Assembly: GCA_022072455.1 (NCBI GenBank)
Contig: JAJVHY010000004.1
Location: forward strand, 1 to 64,000
Reading direction: 5' to 3'
Source: Verrucomicrobiia bacterium
GTDB taxonomy: Bacteria; Verrucomicrobiota; Verrucomicrobiia; Palsa-1439
Length of the DNA: 64,000 nt
Part shown: positions 1 through 12,419 of the stretch, one piece after another
How positions within the stretch are numbered: the stretch's first letter is position 1
Layout: every line of letters begins with the position of its first letter
Made by a program: the position numbers and the translations under genes
The notes under the pieces: model-generated
The model's input: only the letters and a program-made list of their open reading frames with translations
What the model was told of the DNA's origin: nothing
The model's database searches: none

Positions 1-40
1 TCAGTTCGGCCACGTCAATGCTATGCTTCTGCCGGGTCAT
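1..40 (-). CDS. 5' end of an unidentified gene, cut by the window edge
   Basis: On the minus strand an ATG at 40 opens a frame of 13 codons (MTRQKHSIDVAEL) that runs off the window at base 1 without a stop. A good ribosome binding site (AAGGAG) lies 7 bases upstream of the ATG, which is the main reason to believe the start. Too little protein is visible to name a family. The next 280 bases hold only repeats. Confidence 0.4.
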   Translation of the reverse strand, partial: MTRQKHSIDVAEL

Positions 41-218
41 GGATTGGTTCTCCTTGTGTTTGTTGTTTGGCTAGCAGGGAGAACTACCATGACCCTTCTA
101 TTTGCTGAACCTTTCAGACACTACCTCGCGTCCGCTTCGCGCACTGGCAACAACATCCTTTTCGAGTTCTGAGCGACAATCGGAGTGCCTCACGCTGAGT
201 CGCCAAATCGCATTAGTT

Positions 219-245
219 GTCATTCTTTGCTGCGCTCAAAATGAC
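219..245. repeat. Short dispersed repeat with GTCATT/AATGAC ends
   Basis: The segment begins GTCATT and ends AATGAC, a perfect 6-bp inverted pair around 15 bases. It shares its GTCATTCT head with the repeat at 63150-63170. It lies in the gene-free stretch 41-319, next to a GTAG palindrome, downstream of gyrA. The rest of 41-319 shows no convincing gene. Confidence 0.4.
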
Positions 246-261
246 CGCCAGCAAAAGGCAA

Positions 262-286
262 GGGCGGCTCGGCGAGCCGCCCCTAC
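262..286 (-). repeat. REP-type palindrome with GTAG tetranucleotide
   Basis: Read on the minus strand this is GTAG followed by a 9-bp perfect stem (GGGCGGCTC / GAGCCGCCC) around a 3-base GCC loop. GTAG at the 5' foot of a GC hairpin is the hallmark of bacterial REP elements. It sits 34 bp past the gyrA stop, a typical intergenic position. Related doublets occur at 21557-21608, 29375-29437 and 62829-62892. Confidence 0.65.
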
Positions 287-319
287 CAGTATCCGTGATA
301 CAGCTGTGTGAATCTGTGG

Positions 320-2788
320 CTACTTCTTCGGCTCGGCTTCCGTCGTTTCGGCGGCTTCTTCCTGTTGTTCGCTGATGACGCGGGCGATGGCTACCAACTT
401 GTCGCCTTCGTTGAGGTTGACCAGCTTCACGCCTTGGGTGTTGCGGCCGCAGATGCGGATGTCCTTGCAGCCGGTGCGAACCGTCTGCCCCTGGGCGGTC
501 GTGAGCATGATCTCGTCGGTGTCGGTCACGCAAAGCGCGCCGACCACTGAGCCAACTTTGTCGGTAGTCTTCATCGTGATGATGCCTTTGCCGCCGCGCG
601 ACTGGGACCGATATTCACTAAACTCAGTCCGTTTGCCGATGCCGTGTTCGCCGGCAACCAGCAACGTGGCGTTCGGGTCCACGATCTCGACGCCGACGAC
701 GTAGTCACCCTTTTCGGGACGGATGCCCCAGACGCCACCGGCGCTCCGGCCCATATCGCGGGCGTCTTCTTCGTGGAAGCGGATGCTCATGCCATCCTTG
801 GTGACGAGGACGATTTCGTTGTTACCGTTCGTCATCTTGACGCCGTGGAGCCGGTCACCTTGTTCAATCGTGATGCCGATGATGCCGCCTTTGCGGACGT
901 TTTGATATGCGCTGAGGACGGTCTTCTTCACGACGCCGGCACGCGTGGCCATGAGAAGGTAATGTTTGTCGTCGAATTCCTTGATGCGCAGGAGCGCGGC
1001 GACCTTCTCGTCGGGGCGGAGCTGGAGGAAGTTGGCGATGCTCTTGCCCTTCGCGGCGCGGCCCATTTCCGGTAGCTCGTACACTTTCTCGACGTACACG
1101 CGGCCGGTCTCGGTGAAGAACATGATGTTGTCGTGCGTGCTGCACGTGAAGAGATGTTCGATGAAATCTTCTTCGCGTTGTTCCATGCCGATGACGCCTT
1201 TGCCGCCGCGGCGCTGGCTCCGGTAGGCACTGACGGCGGTGCGCTTGATGTAGCCTTGGTGCGAAATGGTAACGATGCAGGCTTCGTTGGCGATGAGGTC
1301 TTCGATGTTGATCTCGCCTTCGTCGGCCACGATGTCGGTACGGCGGGCATCGCCGTACTTCTCTTTGATGGCGACCAGTTCGGCTTTCACCACCGCCATC
1401 AATTTCTTTTCACTCGCGAGCAGGCTCTTTAAGTATTCGATGAGTTTGATGAGTTCGAGGTATTCCTCCTCGATTTTGTCGCGTTCGAGGCCGGTCAGTT
1501 GATAGAGCCGGAGATCGAGGATGGCATTCGTCTGAATTTCGCTCAACTTGAACTTCGCCATCAACTTCTTCTGCGCGTCCGCCCGGTCGTCGGCTTCCTT
1601 GATGATCTTGACGACGGCATCAATGTTATCGAGCGCGATCCGGTAGCCTTCGAGGATGTGGGCGCGTTCTTCGGCTTTCTGCAACTCGTACTTTGTCCGC
1701 CGCGTAATGACTTCCTTGCGATGCGCGACGTAACATTCGAGCATCTGCTTGATGTTCATGATGCGCGGCCGGCCGTGGTCGATCGCGAGCATTATCACGC
1801 CAAACGTGTCTTCGAGTTGCGTGTGCTTGTAGAGGTTGTTGATGACGACCTTCGGGATGGCGTCGCGCTTCAACTCGATGACGATGCGCATGCCTTCCTT
1901 GTTCGACTCGTCGCGAATGTCGGATATGTCGTCGAGTTTTTTCTCGTTGACCAACCGCGCGATGTTCTCGATCAACGTCGCTTTGTTCACGTTGTACGGG
2001 ATTTCGGAAACGATTATCCGTTCCTTGCCGCCCTTCACTTCTTCGACGCCGACGCGCCCGCGCATCTTGATGCTGCCGCGCCCGGTCAACAGATAATCCT
2101 TGATGCCCTGCTTCCCACAAATCAACCCGCCCGTCGGAAAATCCGCACCCCTGATGAGCTTGGCGAGATCCTTCAGTTCAATCGCCGGCTCGTCAATGAG
2201 CGCACACGTCGCATCGATGATCTCGGTGAGATTATGCGGCGGAATGTTCGTTGCCATCCCGACCGCGATCCCAGTCGAACCGTTCGCCAGCAGGTTCGGG
2301 AACGCCGCCGGTAACACGACCGGCTCATGTTCCTTCTCATCGAAGTTCGGCTGGAAATCGACCGTGTCCTTATCGAGATCCCGCAGCAGTTCTTCGGCAA
2401 TCTCCTTCAACCGGCATTCCGTGTACCGGTACGCTGCCGCCGGATCGCCATCAATCGAACCGAAATTCCCCTGCCCGTCGATGAGCGGATACCGCATCGC
2501 GAAATCCTGCGCCATGCGCACCAACGTGTCGTACACCGACGCATCGCCGTGCGGGTGATACTTACCGAGCACTTCACCGACGACCTTCGCGCATTTCGAG
2601 TACGCTCGGTTATGCAACAACCCCAACTCGCGCATCGCATACAACACGCGGCGGTTCGACGGCTTCAACCCATCCCGCGCATCCGGCAACGCCCGCCCGA
2701 CAATGACCGACATTGAATAATCGATGTAAGCCTGCCGCATCTGTTCGCTAATATTGACTGGTGAAACTTTTTCGTTCTGTGCGTACAT
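320..2788 (-). CDS. gyrA: DNA gyrase subunit A
   Basis: 822 residues. GyrA carries the breakage-rejoining domain of gyrase and wraps DNA to introduce negative supercoils in the cytoplasm. The active tyrosine is Y122 in AAYRYTE, in register with the E. coli protein. The hinge region reads HPHGDASVYD at residues 78-87. The GyrA box QRRGGKG near residue 525 marks it as gyrase rather than topoisomerase IV, and a second blade has QSRGGKG. The tail is short and acidic. It lies 18 bp behind gyrB on the same strand, so the two probably form a gyrB-gyrA operon. Residue 83, Ser in E. coli, is Ala here. The ATG at 2788 fits the family N terminus. Confidence 0.97.
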   Translation of the reverse strand: MYAQNEKVSPVNISEQMRQAYIDYSMSVIVGRALPDARDGLKPSNRRVLYAMRELGLLHNRAYSKCAKVVGEVLGKYHPHGDASVYDTLVRMAQDFAMRYPLIDGQGNFGSIDGDPAAAYRYTECRLKEIAEELLRDLDKDTVDFQPNFDEKEHEPVVLPAAFPNLLANGSTGIAVGMATNIPPHNLTEIIDATCALIDEPAIELKDLAKLIRGADFPTGGLICGKQGIKDYLLTGRGSIKMRGRVGVEEVKGGKERIIVSEIPYNVNKATLIENIARLVNEKKLDDISDIRDESNKEGMRIVIELKRDAIPKVVINNLYKHTQLEDTFGVIMLAIDHGRPRIMNIKQMLECYVAHRKEVITRRTKYELQKAEERAHILEGYRIALDNIDAVVKIIKEADDRADAQKKLMAKFKLSEIQTNAILDLRLYQLTGLERDKIEEEYLELIKLIEYLKSLLASEKKLMAVVKAELVAIKEKYGDARRTDIVADEGEINIEDLIANEACIVTISHQGYIKRTAVSAYRSQRRGGKGVIGMEQREEDFIEHLFTCSTHDNIMFFTETGRVYVEKVYELPEMGRAAKGKSIANFLQLRPDEKVAALLRIKEFDDKHYLLMATRAGVVKKTVLSAYQNVRKGGIIGITIEQGDRLHGVKMTNGNNEIVLVTKDGMSIRFHEEDARDMGRSAGGVWGIRPEKGDYVVGVEIVDPNATLLVAGEHGIGKRTEFSEYRSQSRGGKGIITMKTTDKVGSVVGALCVTDTDEIMLTTAQGQTVRTGCKDIRICGRNTQGVKLVNLNEGDKLVAIARVISEQQEEAAETTEAEPKK

Positions 2789-2806
2789 GGTCGTTTCCTA
2801 AATTAA

Positions 2807-6057
<3,251 letters not shown>

Positions 6058-6075
<18 letters not shown>

Positions 6076-9000
6076 GAACCGCAAATCTTCCACCGTCAGA
6101 CTTTGCGTGAACCGTTCCTCACCGAGGATATCTTCCGCCACCGCCCGTTTCTGTTTCTGTAACGCCCGAATTTTCTCCTCGATACTCCCCTTGATCAAAA
6201 GCCGGTAAGCCATCACATGCCGGGTCTGGCCGATCCGGTGCGTCCGGTCAATTGCCTGCGCCTCCACCGCCGGATTCCACCACGGATCAAACAGCACCAC
6301 ATAACTCGCCGCCGTCAGATTCAACCCAAACCCGCCCGCCTTCAGCGAAATCAAAAACACCGCCGCCCCCTCCGTACCCTGAAACTCGCGTACCAAATCC
6401 CCGCGCTCCTCCGTCGCGCCCGTCAACCAAAACTGCTTCCACCCCTTCGCCTCGATCACCGGCCGCAACAACTCCAGCAGTCCCACAAATTGACTGAACA
6501 CCAAAACCTTGTGGCCCTCCTCCATCAACGGCTCGAGCACGTCCAACAACGCCTCCACCTTCGCGCTCCCCGCCTCCGCCCGCTTCGCGTCCACCAATGC
6601 CGGGTGACAACAAATCTGTCGGAGCCGCAACAGCGACGTCAGAAAATTAAACCGCTGCGCATCAAACTCCTGCCGGGTTTTCACCTGCAACAACATCTGC
6701 TGCGCGTGCTTCAACTCCGCCCGGTACAACGTCGCCTGCACCCCCTCCATCTCGCACAACAAATCCTCCTCCACCCGCGCCGGTAAATCGTTCGCCACCT
6801 GCGCCTTTGTCCGCCGCAATAAAAACGGCCGAACCCGCGCCGCCAACCGTTGCCGGGCCAACGGATCATCCCCGGCATCAAACTGCTTCACAAACTGCGC
6901 CCGTGTCCCCAACACCCCCGGCATCGCGAATGCCAACAAACTCCACAAATCCAACAACCGGTTTTCAATCGGCGTCCCCGTCAACACCAGCCGGTACTCC
7001 GCCTTCAACGCCCGCCCCGCTTTCGCCGTCAATGAATCCGGATTCTTGATGTACTGCCCCTCATCCAAAATCACCGCCAGCCAGGATCCTGACGTACCGA
7101 GTGCCCGGAGTTGCGTATAATTCACCACCACCAAATCCGTCTCAGCCGCCTTCTTCGCAGTCCCCAACTGCACCCGCAATCCCGGTACGAATCGCTCGGC
7201 CTCCACCCGCCAATTATCCATTACCGACTTCGGACACACCACCAACACCGGCCGCTCTGCGTTCCCCGGTTGCGACCGCAACCACGCCAGCCACGTCAAC
7301 GCCTGCAACGTCTTCCCCAACCCCATGTCATCCGCCAAAATCCCCCCAAACCGGTTCGCGCTCAAATACGCCAAAAAATGAAACCCCTCCAACTGATACG
7401 GCCGCAACTCCCCGCGCACCTCCGTCGGCACCGCCGGCGCCAACCGCGTCACAATCTCCTCCGCCCGCCGTCGCACCGCTGCCACCTGCGCCTCCGGCAA
7501 AAATCGCGCCGCCGCCTTGTCCGCCAACTGCAACGCATGCAACCGCTGCGGCTCCGCCGTAAACTCCCCCGGCGCCAACCCCAACCGCGCCAACGCCGCG
7601 TCATCCTCGCCGGTCAGATTAAATTGCAATCGCCGCCACCCCTTGGCTCCCAACCGCACAAACCCACCGCGCGCATTCAGCAACATCCTCAACTCCGCTT
7701 TCGTCAACTTCGTATCCGCCACATCCAACACCACCCGCAAATCAAACCAATCCACCCCGCTCGGTTCACACTCCAACCGGACGCGCGCCGCCACCGGCCC
7801 CTCTCGCAGCGTCGCCAACTGCGGATCCAGTTTCAATTCCGACCCCGCCGGCAACCCCGCCAGCCACGCTGTGAATTTCTCCGGAAAACTCTTCGTCACC
7901 CGAATCTGCCAACACTGCTCTGGATTATTCCAACCCGCCCCCAGCACATCCACCACCGCTCGGCCCGCCGCCAACGCCGACTCATCCACTACCTCAATGA
8001 CTCCTGCAGGCTTCCGGCCAAACTGCCCCTGTCGGCTCCAACCAGCCGGAGTGTAGACCTGCTCCACCTTCCCGGCCCCGACCCCGGCCGCGACCTGAAT
8101 CAACACGTGTTCGATCCCGCCATACGCCACGCGCAACTCCGCCGTCACCTGTAACCGGTGTGCCACCCGCCGCACCCGGTCGCGCAACCGCGCCGGCAAC
8201 TCCCCACCCAACGCCGTCAACAACCGCACTCCTTCCGTCGTCTCCACGGCCGGCGCGGGAATCGCGACCTCCGCCTGCGCCAAATTTCCCGGCAACGGCT
8301 GCGGCCCCCGCCACACCGCCGTCGGCGTCAAATACAACGGTACCGCCCCGGGAATCACCCCCAGAACCTCCGCGCCCGCCGGTAACACCAACCGAAACCG
8401 GTAATCCGCTGCAGCATCAGCCGGCACCGTGACTTCCCAACGCAACGGCTCCGCTGGATAATCGAACGGTTGACCGGCTTCATTGACCACGCGCTCACGC
8501 ATGCCCGGCTGCGTCAACAACAGGCGCAAGCCCGGTGCGTCATTGTCGTCCTGCAAATTGAGTTCGGAAGATTCATACCCGTTCCACCGGTCACAAAACG
8601 CGCGCCACACCCCCGCCGCCGCCGCCGGCAATTCCACTTCGCCACTGGCCACCGCGTCCACCAGTTCGCTGAACCGCGCGCGCTTGATGGGCCGGAAATC
8701 GCTACTGCCGGCGGTGCAGATTTCGAGCAAAAACTTTTTCTTCACCAACCGCGCGCGCGCATCGGTGATGCCCACACTTCGCGATGGAATAGCTGCCAGA
8801 TGATTCTGAATCAACGCCGACCATCGTTGAATCTCCTCCTCGCGCTGGAGTTGCCGGATGATCGGTGCAATGCGGGCGTGATCGCACAAAGGCCGGAGAA
8901 ACGCGGGAAACTCGGCATGATTCTGATCGAAGTAGTAGGCCAGATACTGCCAGAATTCTATTTCGTCGCGCGGCGGTTTGTCCCACAGTTTGACCGGCAA

Positions 9001-9459
9001 GTACGGATCATTCCGCAACGACGGTGCGAGTTGCCGGAGATCGTAGCCGGTCATCCGCCCATAACTGGCGACGCGCCGGAACAGCATGCCTACTTGCCGA
9101 AGAAAACCCGCTTCCTCGCCGGTTGGTGACCGGCCAAGTTTTTCGGCGAGTTGCTGACCGGGCTTGTCCGCCGGCACTTCGCCCGCCAATTCCAATAACG
9201 TCAGCATGGCCGCGACGCCATGTTTGCAGCGGAATTCCACCGGGCAACTACACTCGCCATCCCAGGCGCCTTTCATAAAGCGCAAGGTGACCTGATAAAC
9301 CTGCGTCCCGGTAACCGTCGCGTCCAATCGGCTGAAGTCCTCCGTCCATGCTGCCGGCTGAACGCGGCCGGCATGGAAATACTCCTCCCCGCGCTGCCGG
9401 GCATTGCGGCTGTGAAACTGGAGAAATTGGTTGGCGGCGGCCCGCAGTTTGGCATTCAT
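6058..9459 (-). CDS. SWIM zinc-finger SNF2-type DEAD/DEAH helicase
   Basis: 1133 residues. It is a cytoplasmic SNF2-family ATPase expected to translocate on duplex DNA, with a role in transcription or repair. A SWIM zinc motif (CSC at 70-72, CKH at 78-80) lies near the N terminus. A long middle region of no clear family follows. The helicase core comes last: DDMGLGKT near residue 710, DEGQ near 797 (DEAQ or DEGH is more usual), LTGTPIENR, and QAIDRTHRIGQ near 1070. Bacterial SWIM/SNF2 proteins of about 1000-1150 residues share this order. No nuclease or methylase sits beside it, so a restriction or phage-defence role is not supported here. Confidence 0.9.
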
Positions 9460-9553
9460 CTAGCCGGAGGTATTTACCGGCAATTCACAGTCGCGACAAG
9501 CGTGGAACTTTTGCCGTTTGATTTTCCGAGGCGGTTTTGGTTGAGTCGCTTCC

Positions 9554-11200
9554 ATGTTTCGTCCGAAACTCTTGGAGGCGTTGCGCCGTTATGACCGGCC
9601 AACTTTTTCCGCCGATCTCGCAGCCGGTGTCACGGTGGGGGTGGTGGCACTGCCGCTGGCCATCGGGTTCGGAATCGCTTCCGGGGTGACACCGGGGCAA
9701 GGGCTGTGGACGGCGATCATTGCCGGCTTTTTAATCGCCGCGCTCGGCGGGTCTTTGGTGCAGGTGGGCGGGCCGACCGGCGCGTTTGTGCCGATTCTTG
9801 CCGGGATTGTGCTGACGTATGGGTACGGCGGTTTGGCAGTGGCGACGTTGTTGGCCGGCGTCATTCTCGTCGTGATGGGGTTGTTGAAACTGGGGAGTTT
9901 GATCAAATTTATTCCGTATCCGGTCATTTCCGGTTTTACCAGCGGGATTGCGGTCATCATTTTCATTGGGCAACTCAAGGAGTTTCTGGGTTTCGATGCG
10001 CGCATGCCGCGGCACACTCCGCATCAAATCGCGACGGTGGTGATGAATCTGTCCCACACGCATTTGGCGACGCTGGGTATTGGGGTGTTGGCGTTAGCGA
10101 TTTTAATCGCCTGGCCGAAACGGTGGCGGCGCGTGCCGGCCTCCATCGTGGCGGTTGTGGTCTGTACCGTGGTTGTGCTGGGATTGCATTTGGATGTGGC
10201 GACGATCGGCTCGAAGTTCGGCGGAATTCCGCGGGGCTTGCCCGAGTTGACGCTGCCGAAGCTAACGTTTGAGCAGTTTCAAAATCTGCTGATCCCGGCT
10301 TTCACCATTGCGATGTTGGGTGCGATTGAGTCGTTGTTGTCGGCCATTGTGGCCGACGGCATGATCGAATCCCGGCACGACTCGAATCAGGAATTGGTCG
10401 GCCAGGGCGTCGCCAACATCGTGTGTCCGTTCTTTGGCGGCATTTCCGCGACCGGCGCCATTGCGCGGACGGCCACAAACATCCGCAGCGGGGCACGGAC
10501 ACCGGTCGCCGCAATTGTGCATTCGGTCACATTATTGGTGATCATGTTGGTGGCGGCACCACTGGCGAAGTTCATTCCGTTGACGGCGTTGAGCGCGGTG
10601 TTGATCGTCGTCGCGTACCGGATGGGCGAATGGGAAAACTTCCCGGAATTGGCGCGGAGCACGAAAAGCGATTTTGCCGTGATGGTGATTACGTTTGCCC
10701 TGACGGTGATTTTCGACCTGACGATTGCCGTCGGCGTGGGGCTGTCCATGGCGGCGGTGTTGTTCGTGCGCCGGATGGAGGAGATTTCGCAAATCCGGCT
10801 GGTGACACCGGAGAGTGAAATGGACGACGGCGGCGGCTCCATCCGCGGTAAAGAGGTGCCGGAGGGAGTGCTGGTTTACCGGATTGAAGGGCCGTTCTTT
10901 TTTGGCGCCGCGGAGAAATTGGAAACGGCGCTGGAGCGATACTCGACGGTGCCGCGGATTGTGATCTTTCGAATGCGCAATGTGCCAGCCGTTGACGCGA
11001 GCGGTTTGCACGCCTTGGAGATCATGCTCGATAAGTTTCACCGCAAAGGGACACAGTTGATTCTCAGCGGCGTCCAGCCGCAGCCGATGAAAGTGCTGTT
11101 CAAGGCCGGGTTCACCGACAAAATCGGCCTCGATAATGTCTGTGCCAATATTGACGTGGCGCTCGCCCGCGCCCGGCAACTTCTCAGCCTGCATGCGTAA
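9554..11200 (+). CDS. SulP-family anion permease with STAS domain
   Basis: 548 residues. SulP (SLC26) proteins move sulfate, bicarbonate or other anions across the inner membrane, often with sodium or protons. About ten hydrophobic segments fill residues 20-400, starting with the typical [20 protein letters not shown] stretch. The cytoplasmic STAS domain occupies about 430-540 and keeps the DASG motif at 480-483. The substrate cannot be read from sequence. Its stop overlaps the start of the following transporter gene by 8 bp, so the two are translationally coupled. The ATG at 9554 gives the standard N terminus. Confidence 0.9.
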   Translation: MFRPKLLEALRRYDRPTFSADLAAGVTVGVVALPLAIGFGIASGVTPGQGLWTAIIAGFLIAALGGSLVQVGGPTGAFVPILAGIVLTYGYGGLAVATLLAGVILVVMGLLKLGSLIKFIPYPVISGFTSGIAVIIFIGQLKEFLGFDARMPRHTPHQIATVVMNLSHTHLATLGIGVLALAILIAWPKRWRRVPASIVAVVVCTVVVLGLHLDVATIGSKFGGIPRGLPELTLPKLTFEQFQNLLIPAFTIAMLGAIESLLSAIVADGMIESRHDSNQELVGQGVANIVCPFFGGISATGAIARTATNIRSGARTPVAAIVHSVTLLVIMLVAAPLAKFIPLTALSAVLIVVAYRMGEWENFPELARSTKSDFAVMVITFALTVIFDLTIAVGVGLSMAAVLFVRRMEEISQIRLVTPESEMDDGGGSIRGKEVPEGVLVYRIEGPFFFGAAEKLETALERYSTVPRIVIFRMRNVPAVDASGLHALEIMLDKFHRKGTQLILSGVQPQPMKVLFKAGFTDKIGLDNVCANIDVALARARQLLSLHA

Positions 11201-12419
11201 CGAGATCCTTGCGCTGACAATTTTCGCGGGGACGTATGCGTTGATCAGCGGGCGCCGATTGAAAGTTTTACCGCTAAATCGACCGGCCGCGGCGTTGCTC
11301 GGCGCGGTGTTGATGGTGGCGACCGGCGTGATGACACCGGAGCAGGCGTACCGGGCGGTGGATTACAACACGCTGGTGCTGTTGCTTGGGATGCTGATTA
11401 TTGCGGCGTATCTGCATCTGGCCGGTTTCTTCGCGTGGGCGGCTGACTGGATTTTGCAGAATGCCGGCACGCCGCAGCGGTTACTGCTGTATGTGTCCGT
11501 CGTGGCCGGCGGGTTGTCGGCGGTGTTGGTCAACGACACTGTGTGTTTGCTGCTGACTCCGTTGGTGGTGGCGGTCATCGTGCGCGGTAAGCTGCCGCTG
11601 TTGCCGTATTTGCTGGCGTTGGCGACGAGCGCCAATGTCGGCAGCGTGGCGACGCTGGTCGGCAATCCGCAGTGCATGATCATTGGCGGAATGTCAGGGC
11701 TTTCATTTGTCCGGTATGCGGCGGTGATGACTCCTGTTGCGGCGGTCGGGTTGGCAATCAATTATGCAGTGTTGAGTTTTGGGTTCCGGAAAGTCTTGCG
11801 GTCGGCGCGAATCGAACTCAGTTGCAACTCAGCCGCCGGACCGCAATTGGACCGGGCACTGACCGCCAAAGTTGGTGTGGTTTTTGGATTGGTGGTGGCC
11901 GGGTTTATGGGGGGCTTGAATCTACCGTGGACGGCCCTTGCTGGCGCGGCTTTCATCATGGTGGCTGCGCGCCGCGACACGCATGAGGTGCTGAAGTTGG
12001 TGGATTGGCACTTGTTGGTGTTTTTTGCGGCGTTGTTTGTGGTGGTTGAGGGCTTGAACGCGACCGGTTTTCCCGAACAGGTGCGGCCGGGCTTCGGGAT
12101 TGGGGCGACGGCTCAAGCGTGGAACCTGGCATGGTTTTCCGTCGTTGGTTCGAACATCTTCTCCAACGTCCCCTTCGTGCTCGTCGCCGGTAAGTGGATT
12201 GGAAACTTGGCGGAGCCGGAGTTGATGTGGAAGGTACTGGCGCTGGCCACAACGTTCGCCGGTAATTTGACGATTCTCGGCTCAGTCGCCAACATCATCG
12301 TGGTTGAGTCGGCGCGCGGCCATCTCGAAGTCAGTTTTTGGGATTATGCGAAGTACGGAATCCCGATTACACTTTTGACGACAATTACCGGCGTGGCGTT
12401 GCTGCTGCTGCTTCGTTAG
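11193..12419 (+). CDS. NhaD/ArsB-superfamily ion transporter
   Basis: 408 residues, about ten to eleven hydrophobic segments. It belongs to the ion-transporter superfamily that includes NhaD sodium/proton antiporters, ArsB and CitM. Family-like stretches are [16 protein letters not shown] and the repeat-half element [22 protein letters not shown] in the second matches the GNPQN-type motif of the family. The start ATG at 11193 overlaps the end of the SulP gene (GCATGCGTAA). This suggests coupled translation and a joint function, for example sodium or proton cycling with anion uptake. Its stop interlocks with that of the convergent tyrosine kinase gene (shared TTAG). Confidence 0.8.
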   Translation: MRNEILALTIFAGTYALISGRRLKVLPLNRPAAALLGAVLMVATGVMTPEQAYRAVDYNTLVLLLGMLIIAAYLHLAGFFAWAADWILQNAGTPQRLLLYVSVVAGGLSAVLVNDTVCLLLTPLVVAVIVRGKLPLLPYLLALATSANVGSVATLVGNPQCMIIGGMSGLSFVRYAAVMTPVAAVGLAINYAVLSFGFRKVLRSARIELSCNSAAGPQLDRALTAKVGVVFGLVVAGFMGGLNLPWTALAGAAFIMVAARRDTHEVLKLVDWHLLVFFAALFVVVEGLNATGFPEQVRPGFGIGATAQAWNLAWFSVVGSNIFSNVPFVLVAGKWIGNLAEPELMWKVLALATTFAGNLTILGSVANIIVVESARGHLEVSFWDYAKYGIPITLLTTITGVALLLLLR

